This document shows positions 1 through 10,717 of a DNA stretch of 64,000 nt, piece after piece (within the stretch, counting starts at the first letter, position 1; the number at the start of each line of letters is the position of its first letter). The DNA comes from Orychophragmus violaceus (taxonomy: Eukaryota; Streptophyta; Magnoliopsida; Brassicales; Brassicaceae). Location of the stretch: NCBI GenBank assembly GCA_030180135.1, contig CM058233.1, positions 102,403,994 to 102,467,993 on the forward strand. The letters run 5' to 3'. The notes beneath the pieces were generated by a model. It was not told where the DNA came from. It did not search any database and saw nothing but the letters and a program-made list of their open reading frames with translations. A program made the position numbers and the translations under genes.

Positions 1-1
1 C

Positions 2-484
2 ACGGCTTGGCAAGCATTAATCTACCTTATCTGGCAAGAAAGGAATTCCCGATTGCATCGCAGCATCTTCAAGTCAGTGGACTCGATTCTCTTAGCTCAC
101 AATTCATGGGTAAAAAACAAAATTTCAACTTTCAGAGAGGCAAATCCAGCAAAGTCTTCGATCATGATGCAGTTCTGGCTTGCGACGGATCCGTCTTCTT
201 CATCAACCATGCTTCCTCCACCTGCGAATCAGATCGCCAGCCATTAGTGCTCTCCTTCGATTACTCCAAGACTCATAACTCTCTCTCACCAAACGACTAA
301 TCTCCCAACTGTCTGAATTCATTACTGGGCCTCTCTAGAGAGGGCTTTCTATTATGGGTTTCTCCAAGGGCTTTTTCTAAGTGTTTTTTACTGGGCTTTA
401 AGTACTTCCTTATGGGCTGTATTATTTTATTTCTCTTTTCTTTTTTTAAATGAATGAATATCCTTTTAAAAAAAAAAAAAAAAA
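2..484 (+). mobile_element. 3' end of a LINE (zinc-binding RT C-terminus plus poly(A))
   Basis: Frame 2 (positions 2-247) reads from the window edge with no stop and encodes a block beginning TAWQALIYLIWQERNSRLH, which is the typical end of the zf-RVT region of plant L1-type LINE ORF2. The ORF ends at a TGA just before 250. About 220 bp of T-rich 3' UTR follow and finish in a run of about 17 A at 468-484. The 5' part lies outside the window, so completeness and TSD cannot be judged. The element carries no RNase H domain after zf-RVT, unlike the two other LINEs in this window, so it belongs to a different lineage. Confidence 0.8.
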
Positions 485-1851
485 TAACTTGTAAAATTAA
501 TTATGAAATTATAGGATACTAATATTTTATTATCAACTTATCACTATTTAGTTTATATTATAGGTTTGTATAACCAAATATCAAACATTTTTCAGTAAAT
601 TATGTTAATATTTCAGTTTATGATGTGTTATATGAGATTACTAGAATATATCAATTCAATCCATATAAATTTAATACAAAACTAATATTCTATAAATGCG
701 GGTTATTTGTCATTATCAAAAGAGAAAAAATTAACTTTATATTTGTAGATATTGGACAAGTTAAACAATATTTTAAGATTTTTTTTACATCTCATAAACT
801 TCATCTCTAATAGATTAAAGCTAAGAATAATTATTTGGCAAATACATTGAAGATGACAATAAAATCTATTTAGATTTCAAGAAAAAATCTTTGAGTAGGA
901 TGAGAGCCTCAATGAAACAATTGAGGAAGTAAGTCATACGTGCGATTGACAAAAAAAAAAAAGTCATACGTGCGATGATGTAATATCATCGTAGTAGACA
1001 TGTGAAAAAGGCATTCTGACAGGCCCAGTCCGTTGATTTGAGAAACGCGCCACAGAGAGACCACATAGAGTTAGGGAGGAATATTTAGTCAAAGTTTTGT
1101 ATGTTTAGTCAACGTAATTAGACCAAAAGAGATATGTCTCGATCTTATCTTTAAATGTTAATGTAGGCTAGAAAGAAAATAAAAATAGCAATTTGGCATG
1201 GCTCAAACGTTACGTTTCTTGTTTTGCTTTACAGCCTTTTTCCTATTTTTAATATTATCTCAAATAAAAAATATTACAAATTAAGTAAGTACACCACCAA
1301 TAGTTGACTGAACAAAAAAGGTAAAATACCAAACCATTTGTTTGGTCCGTAAACATTTCTTAACCAGGGAATTAATTTTCGAATTAAGTCGTGATTTTTA
1401 AAGTATATTTTTCCATTTATATTATTCAATTCTACAGTTACATTTTACTTATCTCTCTCTGTCTTTCTTTTTCTTGATTATAAAATCAAAATATCCATAT
1501 GGTTTATTCCAATTTTTATTTTATTTTATTTTCTCTTTCTCCAAAACCCTAATTTCACCTTCACCAATTAATAAATTTCTCCCCAAACTTAAACAACCCC
1601 TAGAAAAAAAAAATTAGATCTTTCTTCTATAGATCCATGTTTTAGGTCGAATTTTCTGAAATTAAGATTTATTCCTCCCATGGAAGCTCTGTTTTTACTA
1701 CTGATCTGTTCATCTTTCGTTTTCGATCTTATTTTCTGAATCTTAAAACTTTATTGATTGAGTTTGTACTTGAATCTTTAAAAGGATCTGAAGATTTTGT
1801 CTTTCTTATCTGTACTCTACTCATTTGTTGGAACACTGATCTTATGTCCGG
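485..1851. other. intergenic DNA and AHL3 upstream region
   Basis: AT-rich sequence without a supported gene. It holds one tail-only retroposon footprint (931-976) and a pyrimidine-rich stretch at 1440-1620 that is probably the 5' UTR or core promoter region of AHL3. The short ORF at 625-810 starts with GTG and has no recognisable content. Confidence 0.6.
931..976 (+). mobile_element. tail-only retroposon footprint (TSD - TGAC-A(n) - TSD)
   Basis: A perfect 16-bp direct repeat (aagtcatacgtgcgat at 931-946 and 961-976) brackets only 14 bp, TGAC followed by ten A. This is the structure expected of target-primed reverse transcription stopped almost immediately after the A-tail, leaving a LINE-type TSD but no body. 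Confidence 0.7.
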
Positions 1852-3560
1852 ATGGAGGAGAGAGAAGTAACTAACCACGCCACCAGTTTCGGGTTGAACC
1901 AAGCTTACCCTATGGACCCACCACGACCCGATAACCCGTATACGGCCCCACCCAACACTTCTTCAGCCGCCGCCGCCACTGCTGCCGTTTCTGTGGAGAA
2001 TGCGGCTCCTCCGTTCAGCTTAACAATGCCGGCGGAGAACGCTTCCTCCGAGCAGAAAAAGAAGAGAGGGAGGCCGAGAAAGTATAACCCCGACGGGACT
2101 CTCGCCGTGACTCTCTCGCCGATGCCAATCTCCTCCTCTGTTCCATTGTCATCGGAGTTTCCTCCTCGGAAGCGAGGAAGAGGGCGTGGCAAGTCCAATC
2201 GTTGGCTCAAGAAGTCCCAGATGTTCCAATTCGACAGAAGTCCTGGTATAATGTCTTAACTCTTGGAAAACTTCGATGGTTGTCTGTTCAGAACTAGAAA
2301 TGTAGCAGTTAAGTTAGTTATGTGACTCATATGGATCTATGCTGGCTTGACTTGAAAATGATTTTGGGACAAGAACTGAACATTTTGAGTTAGGTTTAAG
2401 ATAAATCCTCGCCGTGTGTTTGTTTCATGGAACAATAACATCTCATTTTATTTTGTTATGTATATCTTAATGTGTTGTTGTCACAGCTTTGATCTTGACT
2501 TCTTTTAGTTTAGTGGATACCAATTTTGCAGGTGTAGGAACTGCTGCAGATTTCACTGGTGCAAACTTTACACCTTATGTGCTCACAGTAAACGCCGGAG
2601 AGGTATAGATTTTTGTTCTGAATATTCATTTGTGATATGATCATATATCTTAACTCTGTTCAATTATTAAGCTTATGGTCTTTTGACACATGGGTTTGTG
2701 CAGGATGTGACGATGAAGATAATGACATTCTCTCAACAAGGATCTCGTGCTATCTGCATCCTATCAGCAAATGGTCCCATCTCCAATGTTACCCTTCGTC
2801 AGTCTACGACATCCGGCGGTACTCTAACTTATGAGGTCTAAATACTCTCTTCTTCTGTCGTCTCATATATCAAGAATGAGCTTTTTCGATTCGGGTTTGC
2901 TTTATATGTTTTTTGGGTTGTGTTTTTGTTTTGATCAGGGTCGTTTTGAGATTCTCTCTTTGACGGGTTCGTTTATGCAAAATGACTCTGGAGGAACTCG
3001 AAGTAGATCTGGTGGTATGAGTGTTTGTCTCGCAGGACCAGACGGTCGTGTCTTTGGTGGAGGACTCGCTGGCCTCTTTCTTGCTGCTGGTCCTGTCCAG
3101 GTTGGTTCAAAATTTCAATCTCTTGGTGTGGTCCCGGACGTTGTGTTTGACATGGACTTTTATTACACAGGTAATGGTAGGGACATTTATAGCGGGTCAG
3201 GAGCAGTCACATCTGCAGCTAGCAAAAGAAAGACGGCAAAGGTTCGGGGCTCAACCATCTTCTATCTCTTTTAACATCACAGCAGAAGAACGGAAGGCGA
3301 GATTCGAGAGGCTCAACAAATCTGTTTCTATACCTGCACCAACTCCTTCATATCCGCATGAAAACACTGCGAACACGGTTCATAGTTACTACACAAACTC
3401 GGTTAACCACGTCAAAGATCCTTTCTCTTCCATCCCGGGAGGAGGAGGTGGAGGAGGAGAAGAGGAGGGAGAGGATGAAGAAGATGATAATGAGTTAGAA
3501 GGTGAGGAGGACGAAGAGTTTGGAGGCGATAGCCAATCTGACAACGAGATTCCGAGCTGA
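1852..3560 (+). CDS. AHL3: AT-hook motif nuclear-localized protein, AHL3-like
   Basis: Five exons join in frame with GT-AG introns: 1852-2245, 2532-2602, 2704-2835, 2939-3100 and 3171-3560, giving 382 aa. The protein has two AT-hooks (KKRGRPRKY near residue 67 and RKRGRGRGK near 105), then a PPC/DUF296 domain that begins in exon 2 (FTPYVLTVNAGE) and runs through exon 4 (SLAG-like VCLAGPDGRVFGGG, then LAGLFLAAGPVQ). A low-complexity Gly/Glu/Asp tail ends the protein. Two AT-hooks plus PPC split over several exons fit the intron-containing AHL clade, which binds AT-rich DNA in the nucleus as homo- or hetero-trimers. N-terminal MEERE and the acidic EEFGG-S-S-D end resemble Arabidopsis AHL3 (At4g25320) from memory. 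The ATG follows an in-frame upstream stop region and starts the conserved N-terminus. No lesion is seen. Confidence 0.93.
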
Positions 3561-4520
3561 TGGGTTTACGTTGATTTTGTTAACACAGTATGTGTAGAAG
3601 CTGTTATCATTAGGCTTTCTCTACTCTTGTGATTGTTGTAGTATCCATGTTAGAAAACAAACTCACGATTGCAAAACTCTCTCCTTCAAGAAAGTTTTTA
3701 ACTTTGCTTTTCCAATTTCATGGTTGCGTCTTACCGCCAGTTCAAGGAGCGGTCTTGGTTTGTTGATGTGCTTTAATGGTTGTGTTTGATTCGGTGTGGG
3801 TAAGATGTATCTATGTCGCTTCTAATTGTCTTCTTGCTTCGTTCTGGTGGCTCTCTCTGGCGTATGGATGTGTTTTTCTGGCGATATGTTGGTTTTGGTA
3901 CAAGGTCTCTCGGTTGATTTTCGAATTCCTTCAGTTGTCGTTTAAGTGGGGTTTGGTTTAGTTGGTTTAATTGTTGGTTTTAGATAGTTGCTTCAGCTTT
4001 ACTGCTGGATTGTGTTGTCAATTTTGATTTTGTAAGCTTAGATAGAGATTGGGATTTGGTTGTTTGTTGGGATGTAAAGCTTCGATTATAGCATATGTTA
4101 ACGTTGAATTTTCAACTTCGTATTCTTCCACCATCTTAGTTTAGTTCAATAATCAGTTTCTTCTTATAATTGGTTATGTTTAGCAAATATAAAGCTAACC
4201 TCTTGGTTATTTAAAAATTTTGTATCCTTGAGTGGAAAGAAAAAAAGAAAGAAAGAAGTCATATGGGTATATCGACATTGAAATTTGTAGATTACACCAA
4301 CTCAATGCATGCATGCCACCCATAACTTCCATGTTGGTTTCTCGTTGATTTACACGGTGACAAGTCACTGACTTTTGTTTGTGATTTCTTTTCCAAACTC
4401 TGGGATGAATTATGGACAAGTCACATCACTTGTGAATTTTATTTAAGGATTTCGTATTAAATGTCTCTCACTTACATTGGTATCCGAGCATTAGAATTTG
4501 GTTCTAGGTAGTGAGCTGGT
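3561..4520. other. AHL3 3' flank and intergenic DNA
   Basis: Starts with the AHL3 3' UTR (T-rich). No gene is seen. A sequence resembling a tRNA-Met primer-binding site occurs near 4479 (ttggtatccgagc), possibly an LTR-element relic, but no LTR can be paired with it. Confidence 0.5.
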
Positions 4521-4591
4521 TAGTGGTTATGATAGAAACAAGTGAGAGACAACATGTAACTGGAGGCCTTTTGTTTCTATGATAACCACTA
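4521..4591. repeat. imperfect inverted repeat (21-bp arms, 29-bp loop)
   Basis: tagtggttatgatagaaaca plus a at 4521-4541 is the reverse complement, with one mismatch, of 4571-4591. The arms could form a hairpin. No target duplication is evident, so its origin is unknown. Confidence 0.7.
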
Positions 4592-4660
4592 ATTGCCTCT
4601 AGACAACAAGGTCAAGTAACCAAGACATGAGCAAGCATCTCAACTATCTTAGTTACATCC

Positions 4661-4832
4661 CTTTGGATCTTGCCCGATTTATAGGACAATTATGTTATGT
4701 TTAAAAACAAAAACAAAATCTCTAGAGGTATTCTTAAGCACAAAACCTTTGGATCTTGTCGGATTTATAGGACAATTATATTATGTTTAAAAACAAAAAA
4801 CAAAATCTCTAGAGGTATTCTTAATTGATATA
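4661..4832. repeat. 86-bp tandem duplication (2 copies)
   Basis: The unit beginning ctttggatcttg at 4661 is repeated from about 4747 with few differences, both copies ending in ctctagaggtattctta. High identity indicates a recent local duplication. No coding content. Confidence 0.75.
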
Positions 4833-5007
4833 ACTGAAAGGTTCTAAACCTTACATCAACAAATCTATAATTAGTTACACATCTCATTTATTATTTTAGT
4901 TTCTTGAACTGTGGTTGTATTAAGTTAAACTTTTGTTTTGTTATTGTTTTTTGGTCACACCAAACACTTCTCTATTAGATTTGGTCGTAGTCCTTATCCA
5001 CATTTAC

Positions 5008-5217
5008 ACAAACGGATTTAACTTTTTTTTTTTATCTGAAGTTATACATTTTATTATTAAACTAAGATGGAATACATTTTTGTGTTATAAAAACCGGCAG
5101 AAAACATATTTTTTTCCAGAACTAAGCCCATCAAAGACAACAGAACCGGTGGAATACGAAGATATCCATAGAAACAAAACCTACTACTAAAACAAGAAAC
5201 AAACGGATTTAACTTTT
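5008..5217 (-). mobile_element. 172-bp retroposon with 19-bp TSD and poly(A) (minus strand)
   Basis: acaaacggatttaactttt occurs at 5008-5026 and 5199-5217 and flanks 172 bp that starts with a T-run on the plus strand. Read on the minus strand, the insert ends in TTAATAATAAAATG, then ACTTCAGAT followed by the A-tail, which resembles the 3' end of the larger retroposon at 11483-12686. There is no A/B box, so it is more likely a severely 5'-truncated LINE-type copy than a SINE. Confidence 0.75.
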
Positions 5218-5306
5218 ATATCAACTAAAATCCAAAAAACCCAAACCTAAAAAAAATCTTAGATATAGGCTATGTTCGTTTCGCATTCGCTAGCTACCAG
5301 CGACAG

Positions 5307-5352
5307 CGACAGTCGCTGCGTTGTTCGTTTTAAAATCGCTGCGACTGTCGCT
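5307..5352. repeat. GC-rich hairpin (15-bp arms)
   Basis: gcgacagtcgctgcg and cgctgcgactgtcgc face each other in inverted orientation with one mismatch. It stands out in AT-rich DNA and is probably the core of an unclassified MITE; terminal inverted repeats were not resolved. Confidence 0.55.
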
Positions 5353-5902
5353 AATTTTTTTTTTTAAATCGTTATACAATCACTATTAAAATCAACGATC
5401 GGATTTTTAGTCGCCAATCACAGATTTGGAGTCGCTCCGAAAAAACAAAACCATAATCTCTAAGCCGTCAAACAAATGGAACGCGGTCGCCACCTTATTT
5501 ATGTGAACATGTTGTTAAGCCATTCAATTTGGAAGCTGAGGCATTATAAACTCTATAATATTAGGTATTAAATATTTGGGGTAAAAGCCTATATACGAAT
5601 GCGACAATATAAATCCATAATATTTATAAAATTTCAGAATTTTTTACGGCTAACTGAAATATAAATTTGGTTTTATGAAAGTAAAATAAATTAGATACCC
5701 TTTTTGATTAAAATGTAATTTTAATATTTTTAATAGAAATATTAAAATCCATAGAAGACAAATAATGACTAGTTCGTGTATATAGGAAAATTTTATATGA
5801 TTTGGTGTAGTAACTTAAGTTTAGGTAATAGTACTGTTTTTTAGTTTGTGTATATTTGTGTATTTTTTTGTAGTTGAATTTGTCTATATTTTTGTTAATC
5901 AC

Positions 5903-6147
5903 TACTCCCTCCATTTCATATTAAGTTTCGTTTAAGGTTTTTCCACACATATTAAGAAAACAATTAAATTTTTTGTTTTACCTTTCATTAATGACTTATA
6001 TAATATGTTCACAATTATTATTAAGCTAAAATAATAAGAACAAAACTGGAAAATTTAGTTAAAAATTACATTGAAAATATAAAACGACACTTATAATGAA
6101 ACAAAAATTAAATTCTAAAACGACACTTAATATGAAACGGAGGGGTA
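5903..6147. mobile_element. Stowaway-like (Tc1/mariner) MITE
   Basis: Terminal inverted repeats ctccctccatttcatattaa at the left and ttaatatgaaacggaggg at the right bound about 241 bp and are flanked by TA dinucleotides (5903-5904 and 6146-6147). CTCCCTCC termini plus TA target duplication are the Stowaway signature. Internal sequence is AT-rich and non-coding. Confidence 0.85.
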
Positions 6148-6427
6148 TGTTTTTAAACATCATAAATTTGAAGCGAATTAGTTTGTAAACGGACAAAAAC
6201 ATTTTAATTACTATTTAGTATTTATAGTATTTATTATGTAATAACTAGGATTGGAATCCGCGCGAAATCGCGCGAAAACTCATTTTAAATAAAAATAATT
6301 TAAAAGATTAGCTACTAAATTTTATTAAAAAAAATAATCACCTAATATAAATATTAAACTAAAATTTAAAGTACCAAATAAAATACATATTCAAATATAT
6401 ATTTTTTAAACTAACTATAAATGTTAA

Positions 6428-6616
6428 CTAAAAAGGTAATTCAAAACCACAACATGGATATTCGTGACTTGTTTCAAACCATCTAAAAATACATTTAGCA
6501 TGGAAGAAATGAATACAAGGTATCTTCAGAAGACTTTCGTCGATAGCAAATTCTTCTTGACAAATTTGGTGGAGAACTCGATTTGGAGAAAAATATATTA
6601 GTGGCTTATATGCCAT
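6428..6616 (-). pseudogene. RING-H2 finger fragment inside Helitron
   Basis: The minus-strand reading shows ICQEEFAIDESLLKIPCIHF, then FHAKCIFRWF and ending PCCGFELPF, the pattern of a RING-H2 E3 ligase C-terminus (C-x2-C, C-x-H-x2-H-x2-C, C-x2-C). The first zinc-binding Cys is His (HQIC for CxIC) and the last pair is altered (YPCCGFE for CPxCRxE), so zinc binding is unlikely. Decayed minus-strand sequence continues to about 7090 (a segment reading LDDPFDNQCGDMIIV may be its N-terminal region) but is interrupted. It lies in the same orientation as the surrounding Helitron, which suggests gene capture. Confidence 0.65.
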
Positions 6617-7890
6617 AGGAAAGATACAATTTTATATTCCTCATCTTTATTATTTTTATCATCCATAAATTTTATTCTCTCTAAAAAATTAATTGCATGT
6701 TGAGTAGGAGGTCTCGGTATAACATATCATGAATAAAGAGAATATTCAATTGCTTGCTCCGACATATCTTCGTATGTGACATCATGATTGAGATGTAAAT
6801 TTAATGATAGTGTCATGATCTTTGCAGGTGTGTATTCATTAGATTCAACGATATCAAATGCAATAATAAGATTCAATAAACCTAGATTCCACTATAGAAT
6901 GATACATATCTTGTTTATCAATAGATCCCTCTTCCGAGATAATATTGGTATTGTAGCCAACATGTGGTAAAATTTTACAAATACGATAATCATGTCGCCA
7001 CATTGATTATCAAAAGGGTCATCAAGATTTACGCTATACGAAGAAGTAGTTTCAATGACCATAATAAATTTATTATCATAACATGTGAGCACAAAATGAT
7101 ATTAGACTTGTATAGAGTTTGAGAGTCAATATTTTTCTCAATAGACAAGATATCAACACTTACTATTAAACATACCGAATAAACTATATTTAAAATTACA
7201 AGTAATTGGTATAACAATTAAATCAGAAATTTATTAATCCATGCGTTAAAGTACATTTTAATGAGTATTTTCTCTTCCCAAATTTGGATTGTACAAAACT
7301 TTTTTTTATGATGACACAACAAAAGTTTTCTTTTATCGTAACAAACATAGTTTTGTAATTGTTATTCTCTTCACTTTTACATTAGATTAGATTGTTTGCT
7401 TTCACACACTTATATAAACATGTCAAAGGTTATAATATATGATAAAAAAAAATAAAAATCAAAGTTGCAATGTTTAACATGAATGGTTGCAAAAAAAAAA
7501 AAAACATAAAGAGTTGCCCCTATTCAACTGAAAAGGTACAACTTTTCACATAAAACTTAATATTTTATTAATTTTAAAATTTTAAAATTATATAATTTAA
7601 TTTATATTTTATAAAAATATAATTAAATTAATTAGGCTCAAATTTTATTATTTTACATTATAATTTATCAATAAGAGTGCAAATTAAATTATTACACTAA
7701 GACAATATACTTGAATAATGTTGTGGTAAAGTTCTTTGAGTTTTTGTAGGTATAAAATCTTGTTTTAAGTAAGGATATGTCTCTTAAAAAAAAAAGAATA
7801 GGGTGTGTACAAGAAAAAAAAAAATATAATGTGGTTAGATGATGAATATAATAGAATTTAAAGACTTTGTCTAAGAATAATGACTTCAAA

Positions 7891-8515
7891 GGAGAAACAA
7901 ATGGAAATGGAAGACCTAAAATTTTGTGTTAAAAATGAAGGATGTTTGCAACTACATATAAGATTTGAATGGTTGCGTTTAAAACACAAATTTAAAAGAC
8001 GTGGTTGTAGAATGAAAAGATGCATTTTGACTAAATGAAAGTTATATATGAAAGGGTACGAAGAAATAAATACGAAAATACACGATCGTTCATGGGTATT
8101 TGGAGGAACAAATGGAAATGAAAGACCTGTTTTTTTTTTGTTAAAAATGAATGATGTTTGCAACTACATATATGATTTGAAAGGTTACGGTTAAAAAACA
8201 CATTGACGCGACCGCAAAATCAAAAGACTTTTGACCAAATAAAAATTATATATGAAAATGTACAAAGAAATAAATATGAAAAGACACCACCGTTCATTGA
8301 CATTTAGAAGAACAAATGAAAATGGAAAACTTAAAATTTTGTGTTAAAAATAAATGATGTTTGCAACTACATATAAATTTTGAATGTTGCAACTAAAATG
8401 CACATTAAAAAGACGCGATCATAAAATCGAAAAATGTATTTTTGATTAAATAGAAGTTATATATGAAATGATGCAAATAAATAAATATGAAAATACACAA
8501 TCGTTCATTGGTATT
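7891..8515. repeat. three tandem copies of a ~208-bp repeat inside Helitron
   Basis: Copies begin near 7891, 8102 and 8305, each with (a)gaa(a)acaaatggaaatgg, then a gttaaaaatga-atgatgtttg block and an acgatcgttcatgg-like end. Divergence between copies is moderate (many substitutions, small indels), so the array is old. Confidence 0.75.
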
Positions 8516-8641
8516 TTTTTAGATTACTATTATTAATAGATATAGATAGAAAATAAATAATGAAACAAATGAGAACTATTTTTGGGAATAAATAAAATTA
8601 GTCCACCGTATAATGTTAAAATAATCTGCCCCAAAAAAGTG

Positions 8642-9699
8642 GGTAAGTCCGTACTTTTTTTTTCCCACTGATATTATTAAGATCACGAAAGGATTCGGTT
8701 GAGGAATACAACAACGTACAAACAAAGCCGGCGGATGAAACATATATCCCCGGAGTCCAAAGCCCAAAAAAGGGAAACATAAGCTCTAACCAAAGGGAAA
8801 CAACAAACCATGAAGCATCAAACCTCAAACCCAAAACGAACTGGAAATAAAGAGAACACACTTAAAACAGTCAAGAAAAGGAGGAGATCATAACGGAAAG
8901 CGAGCAAATCACCAAAAGCCTTATTCATCTTGTGGCTTAGAAGAACTTAAACCCATTATATTGCTCTTCCACAAACGAAGAGGAATGAGCCACGAGCAGA
9001 TAAAGCCTTCTAAAACCATCCACAGATAACCGGATATGCATACCTGTTTTGAATCCAGAAATCTTTGGCTTACACACGAACCAGAAGCTCACCGTAGAAC
9101 CGGGCACCTCCATCCAGAACGAAACCGCCAAAGAGAAGAAGGACAACAGATCGAGAGCTTAAGCGGCCCTGCCGCACCACAATTGGCGCAACTCAACCAG
9201 CCACCAACATTCCAAATGACCTAAGAAAACCACCAACCGACGGAAGCCCCAAAGACTACTCCACAACTCTCAACTCAAAATCCAAACCGCAAAAGCATAG
9301 ATCTCAAAAACAGACCGGAAAAGTAACATGATCGACCACCAAAATCAGAACACAAGGAAGCTCAGATCCAGAGAATACCCAAATCACACGAAGCTAGCAT
9401 CGGAAGCGATCAGAAACCCTTCATCCCGTCGTCCAAAAGGACCGGCAACTGCAACCTCGTTGAGACCAAAAGCAAACCCAGAACCGCCAGATCTGTCAAT
9501 CAAAGAACACCAAACCGATAGATCCGAGAACGCAAGGATGAGACCACACAAACAAACGAAAAATAAGCAAGAAAAAGAAAACGACGACGGAGAGGAGCTC
9601 CGCCGCCGTCAAGCGGTTGCCCTAAATAATCGCCCTTTTATCGTCTATGAAGGAGAGAGAAGACACCGAAACGTGACGCGCTTCGGTAAGTCCGTACTT
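8642..9699 (-). mobile_element. 1.03-kb non-coding retroposon with 15-bp TSD (minus strand)
   Basis: ggtaagtccgtactt occurs at 8642-8656 and 9685-9699. The insert 8657-9684 begins with a T-run on the plus strand, so it is a minus-strand copy with a poly(A) 3' end after TTAATAATATCAGTGGG. The body is GC-richer than its surroundings and has only short ORFs without recognisable domains; the 5' end (at 9684) carries CGGCGGCGG-type sequence. TSD and tail show LINE-machinery mobilisation. It may be a non-autonomous LINE derivative or a retroposed non-coding RNA. It ends 177 bp upstream of the SAWADEE gene start. Confidence 0.75.
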
Positions 9700-9876
9700 A
9701 TTTTAACCCATTATGACCACTGTGAAAATGGGGACACAGTTATCGAGGAATAAAGTTTTTACAGACTACCTTAATTTGGTCCTTTTAAAGAAGCAGCTGC
9801 ATGTCATAGCCATCGACTCATCTCTCAACCTCCACCATTTTCAACGAAACCCAAAAACAAATCTGTCTGTTGCACA

Positions 9877-10717
9877 ATGTCTGATGAGAATGGTATCCCG
9901 ACGATACTCATCCCCGATTCCTCTGACGACGAGATGGCTAACGAAAGCTGTCCGGAGATTGAGTTCCGGTCACCGGAGGACGAGGCTTGGTACGGAGTGG
10001 ATGTGTGGGAGATGTGCGACGCTCTGGTGGTTAGCTTCAACGGCTTTTCCTGCGAGTACGACGAGATTTATTCACCCGACGATTTTAAGAACTCTGACGA
10101 GGTCAAAGAGTTCGAAGAGAGGTTCCGTGTTTGTTCCGTTCAGATGCAAGACACCCAGTGCGAGACGGTCTCAGAAGGCAGGAAAGTCTGCGCCACGTGT
10201 CCTTCCGTCTCCGGCGAAGTCAAATTCTACGACGCCGTCGTCGTTCAGGTGAGAAAATCAAAATCTTGAAATCCCGGTTTAATGATGAGATTCCGGTTTA
10301 ATCTTGAGATTAATTCTACGTTTGTTTTGGGTAGGTGTTGAGGGAGAAGCATGGTTTGGACGAGGAAGGGACCGAAGTATGTGGATGTGATTTCAAGCTT
10401 TACTGGAACCAAGGTCCTTTTGTTAACAAAATTACATCTGCAAAAGTTGGAGACATTTGTCTGGTTCAGGAAGATAAAAGAATGAATCCAAAGGTCGTGT
10501 CTTTCTTGAAAGAAGTTAGAAGGCAGCTTCATGGAGAAGCTCACCAAGGTAACTAATTATAAAATGCATCACCTTTCGTTTGAATTATGTAGCTATTAGT
10601 GAAAAATTTGTGTGAATTACAGGAGAAGAAACTGAGTGGCAAAAGATACTTAAGAAGGTCACTTGTGCTATTCAAAGCCACAACTTAGGCTCCTCTGTTC
10701 CAGAGAATCAAGGTTAA
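9877..10717 (+). CDS. SAWADEE-domain protein
   Basis: Three exons (9877-10248, 10335-10548, 10623-10717; GT-AG introns) give 226 aa. Residues about 27-160 show the SAWADEE pattern: EFRSPEDEAWYGV, then VVSFNGFSCEYDEIY, conserved Cys residues, VKFYDAVV, a His after it (REKHG) and CGCDF with WNQGP and GDICLV. In SHH1/SHH2 this tandem-Tudor-like fold with a Zn-binding insert reads unmethylated H3K4 / methylated H3K9 and recruits Pol IV. This protein has no homeodomain, so it is a stand-alone version whose role is unknown. Position between AHL3 and FKBP53 matches Arabidopsis At4g25330 (from memory). The promoter region has a 1-kb retroposon inserted 177 bp upstream of the ATG. Confidence 0.8.

Larger units (their letters stand above)
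6245..8546 (-). mobile_element. Non-autonomous Helitron (about 2.3 kb, minus strand)
   Basis: On the minus strand the element starts TCTATATCTATTAATAAT at 8546 and ends CTAG at 6245. A perfect 7-bp hairpin (cgcgcga-aa-tcgcgcg, 6259-6274) lies 10 nt inside the 3' end. It is flanked by A at the 5' side and T at the 3' side with no target duplication. These are the defining Helitron features. No Rep/helicase ORF is present. It contains a decayed RING-H2 fragment near its 3' end and a three-copy tandem repeat near its 5' end. Confidence 0.82.

Noticed and set aside
4470..4490. LTR-element primer-binding site (ttggtatccgagc)
   Set aside because: No adjacent LTR or coding remnant could be paired with it.
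9036..9753. Coding exons upstream of the SAWADEE gene (ORFs 9328-9753, 9036-9224)
   Set aside because: They lie within or across the retroposon boundary and have no recognisable content.
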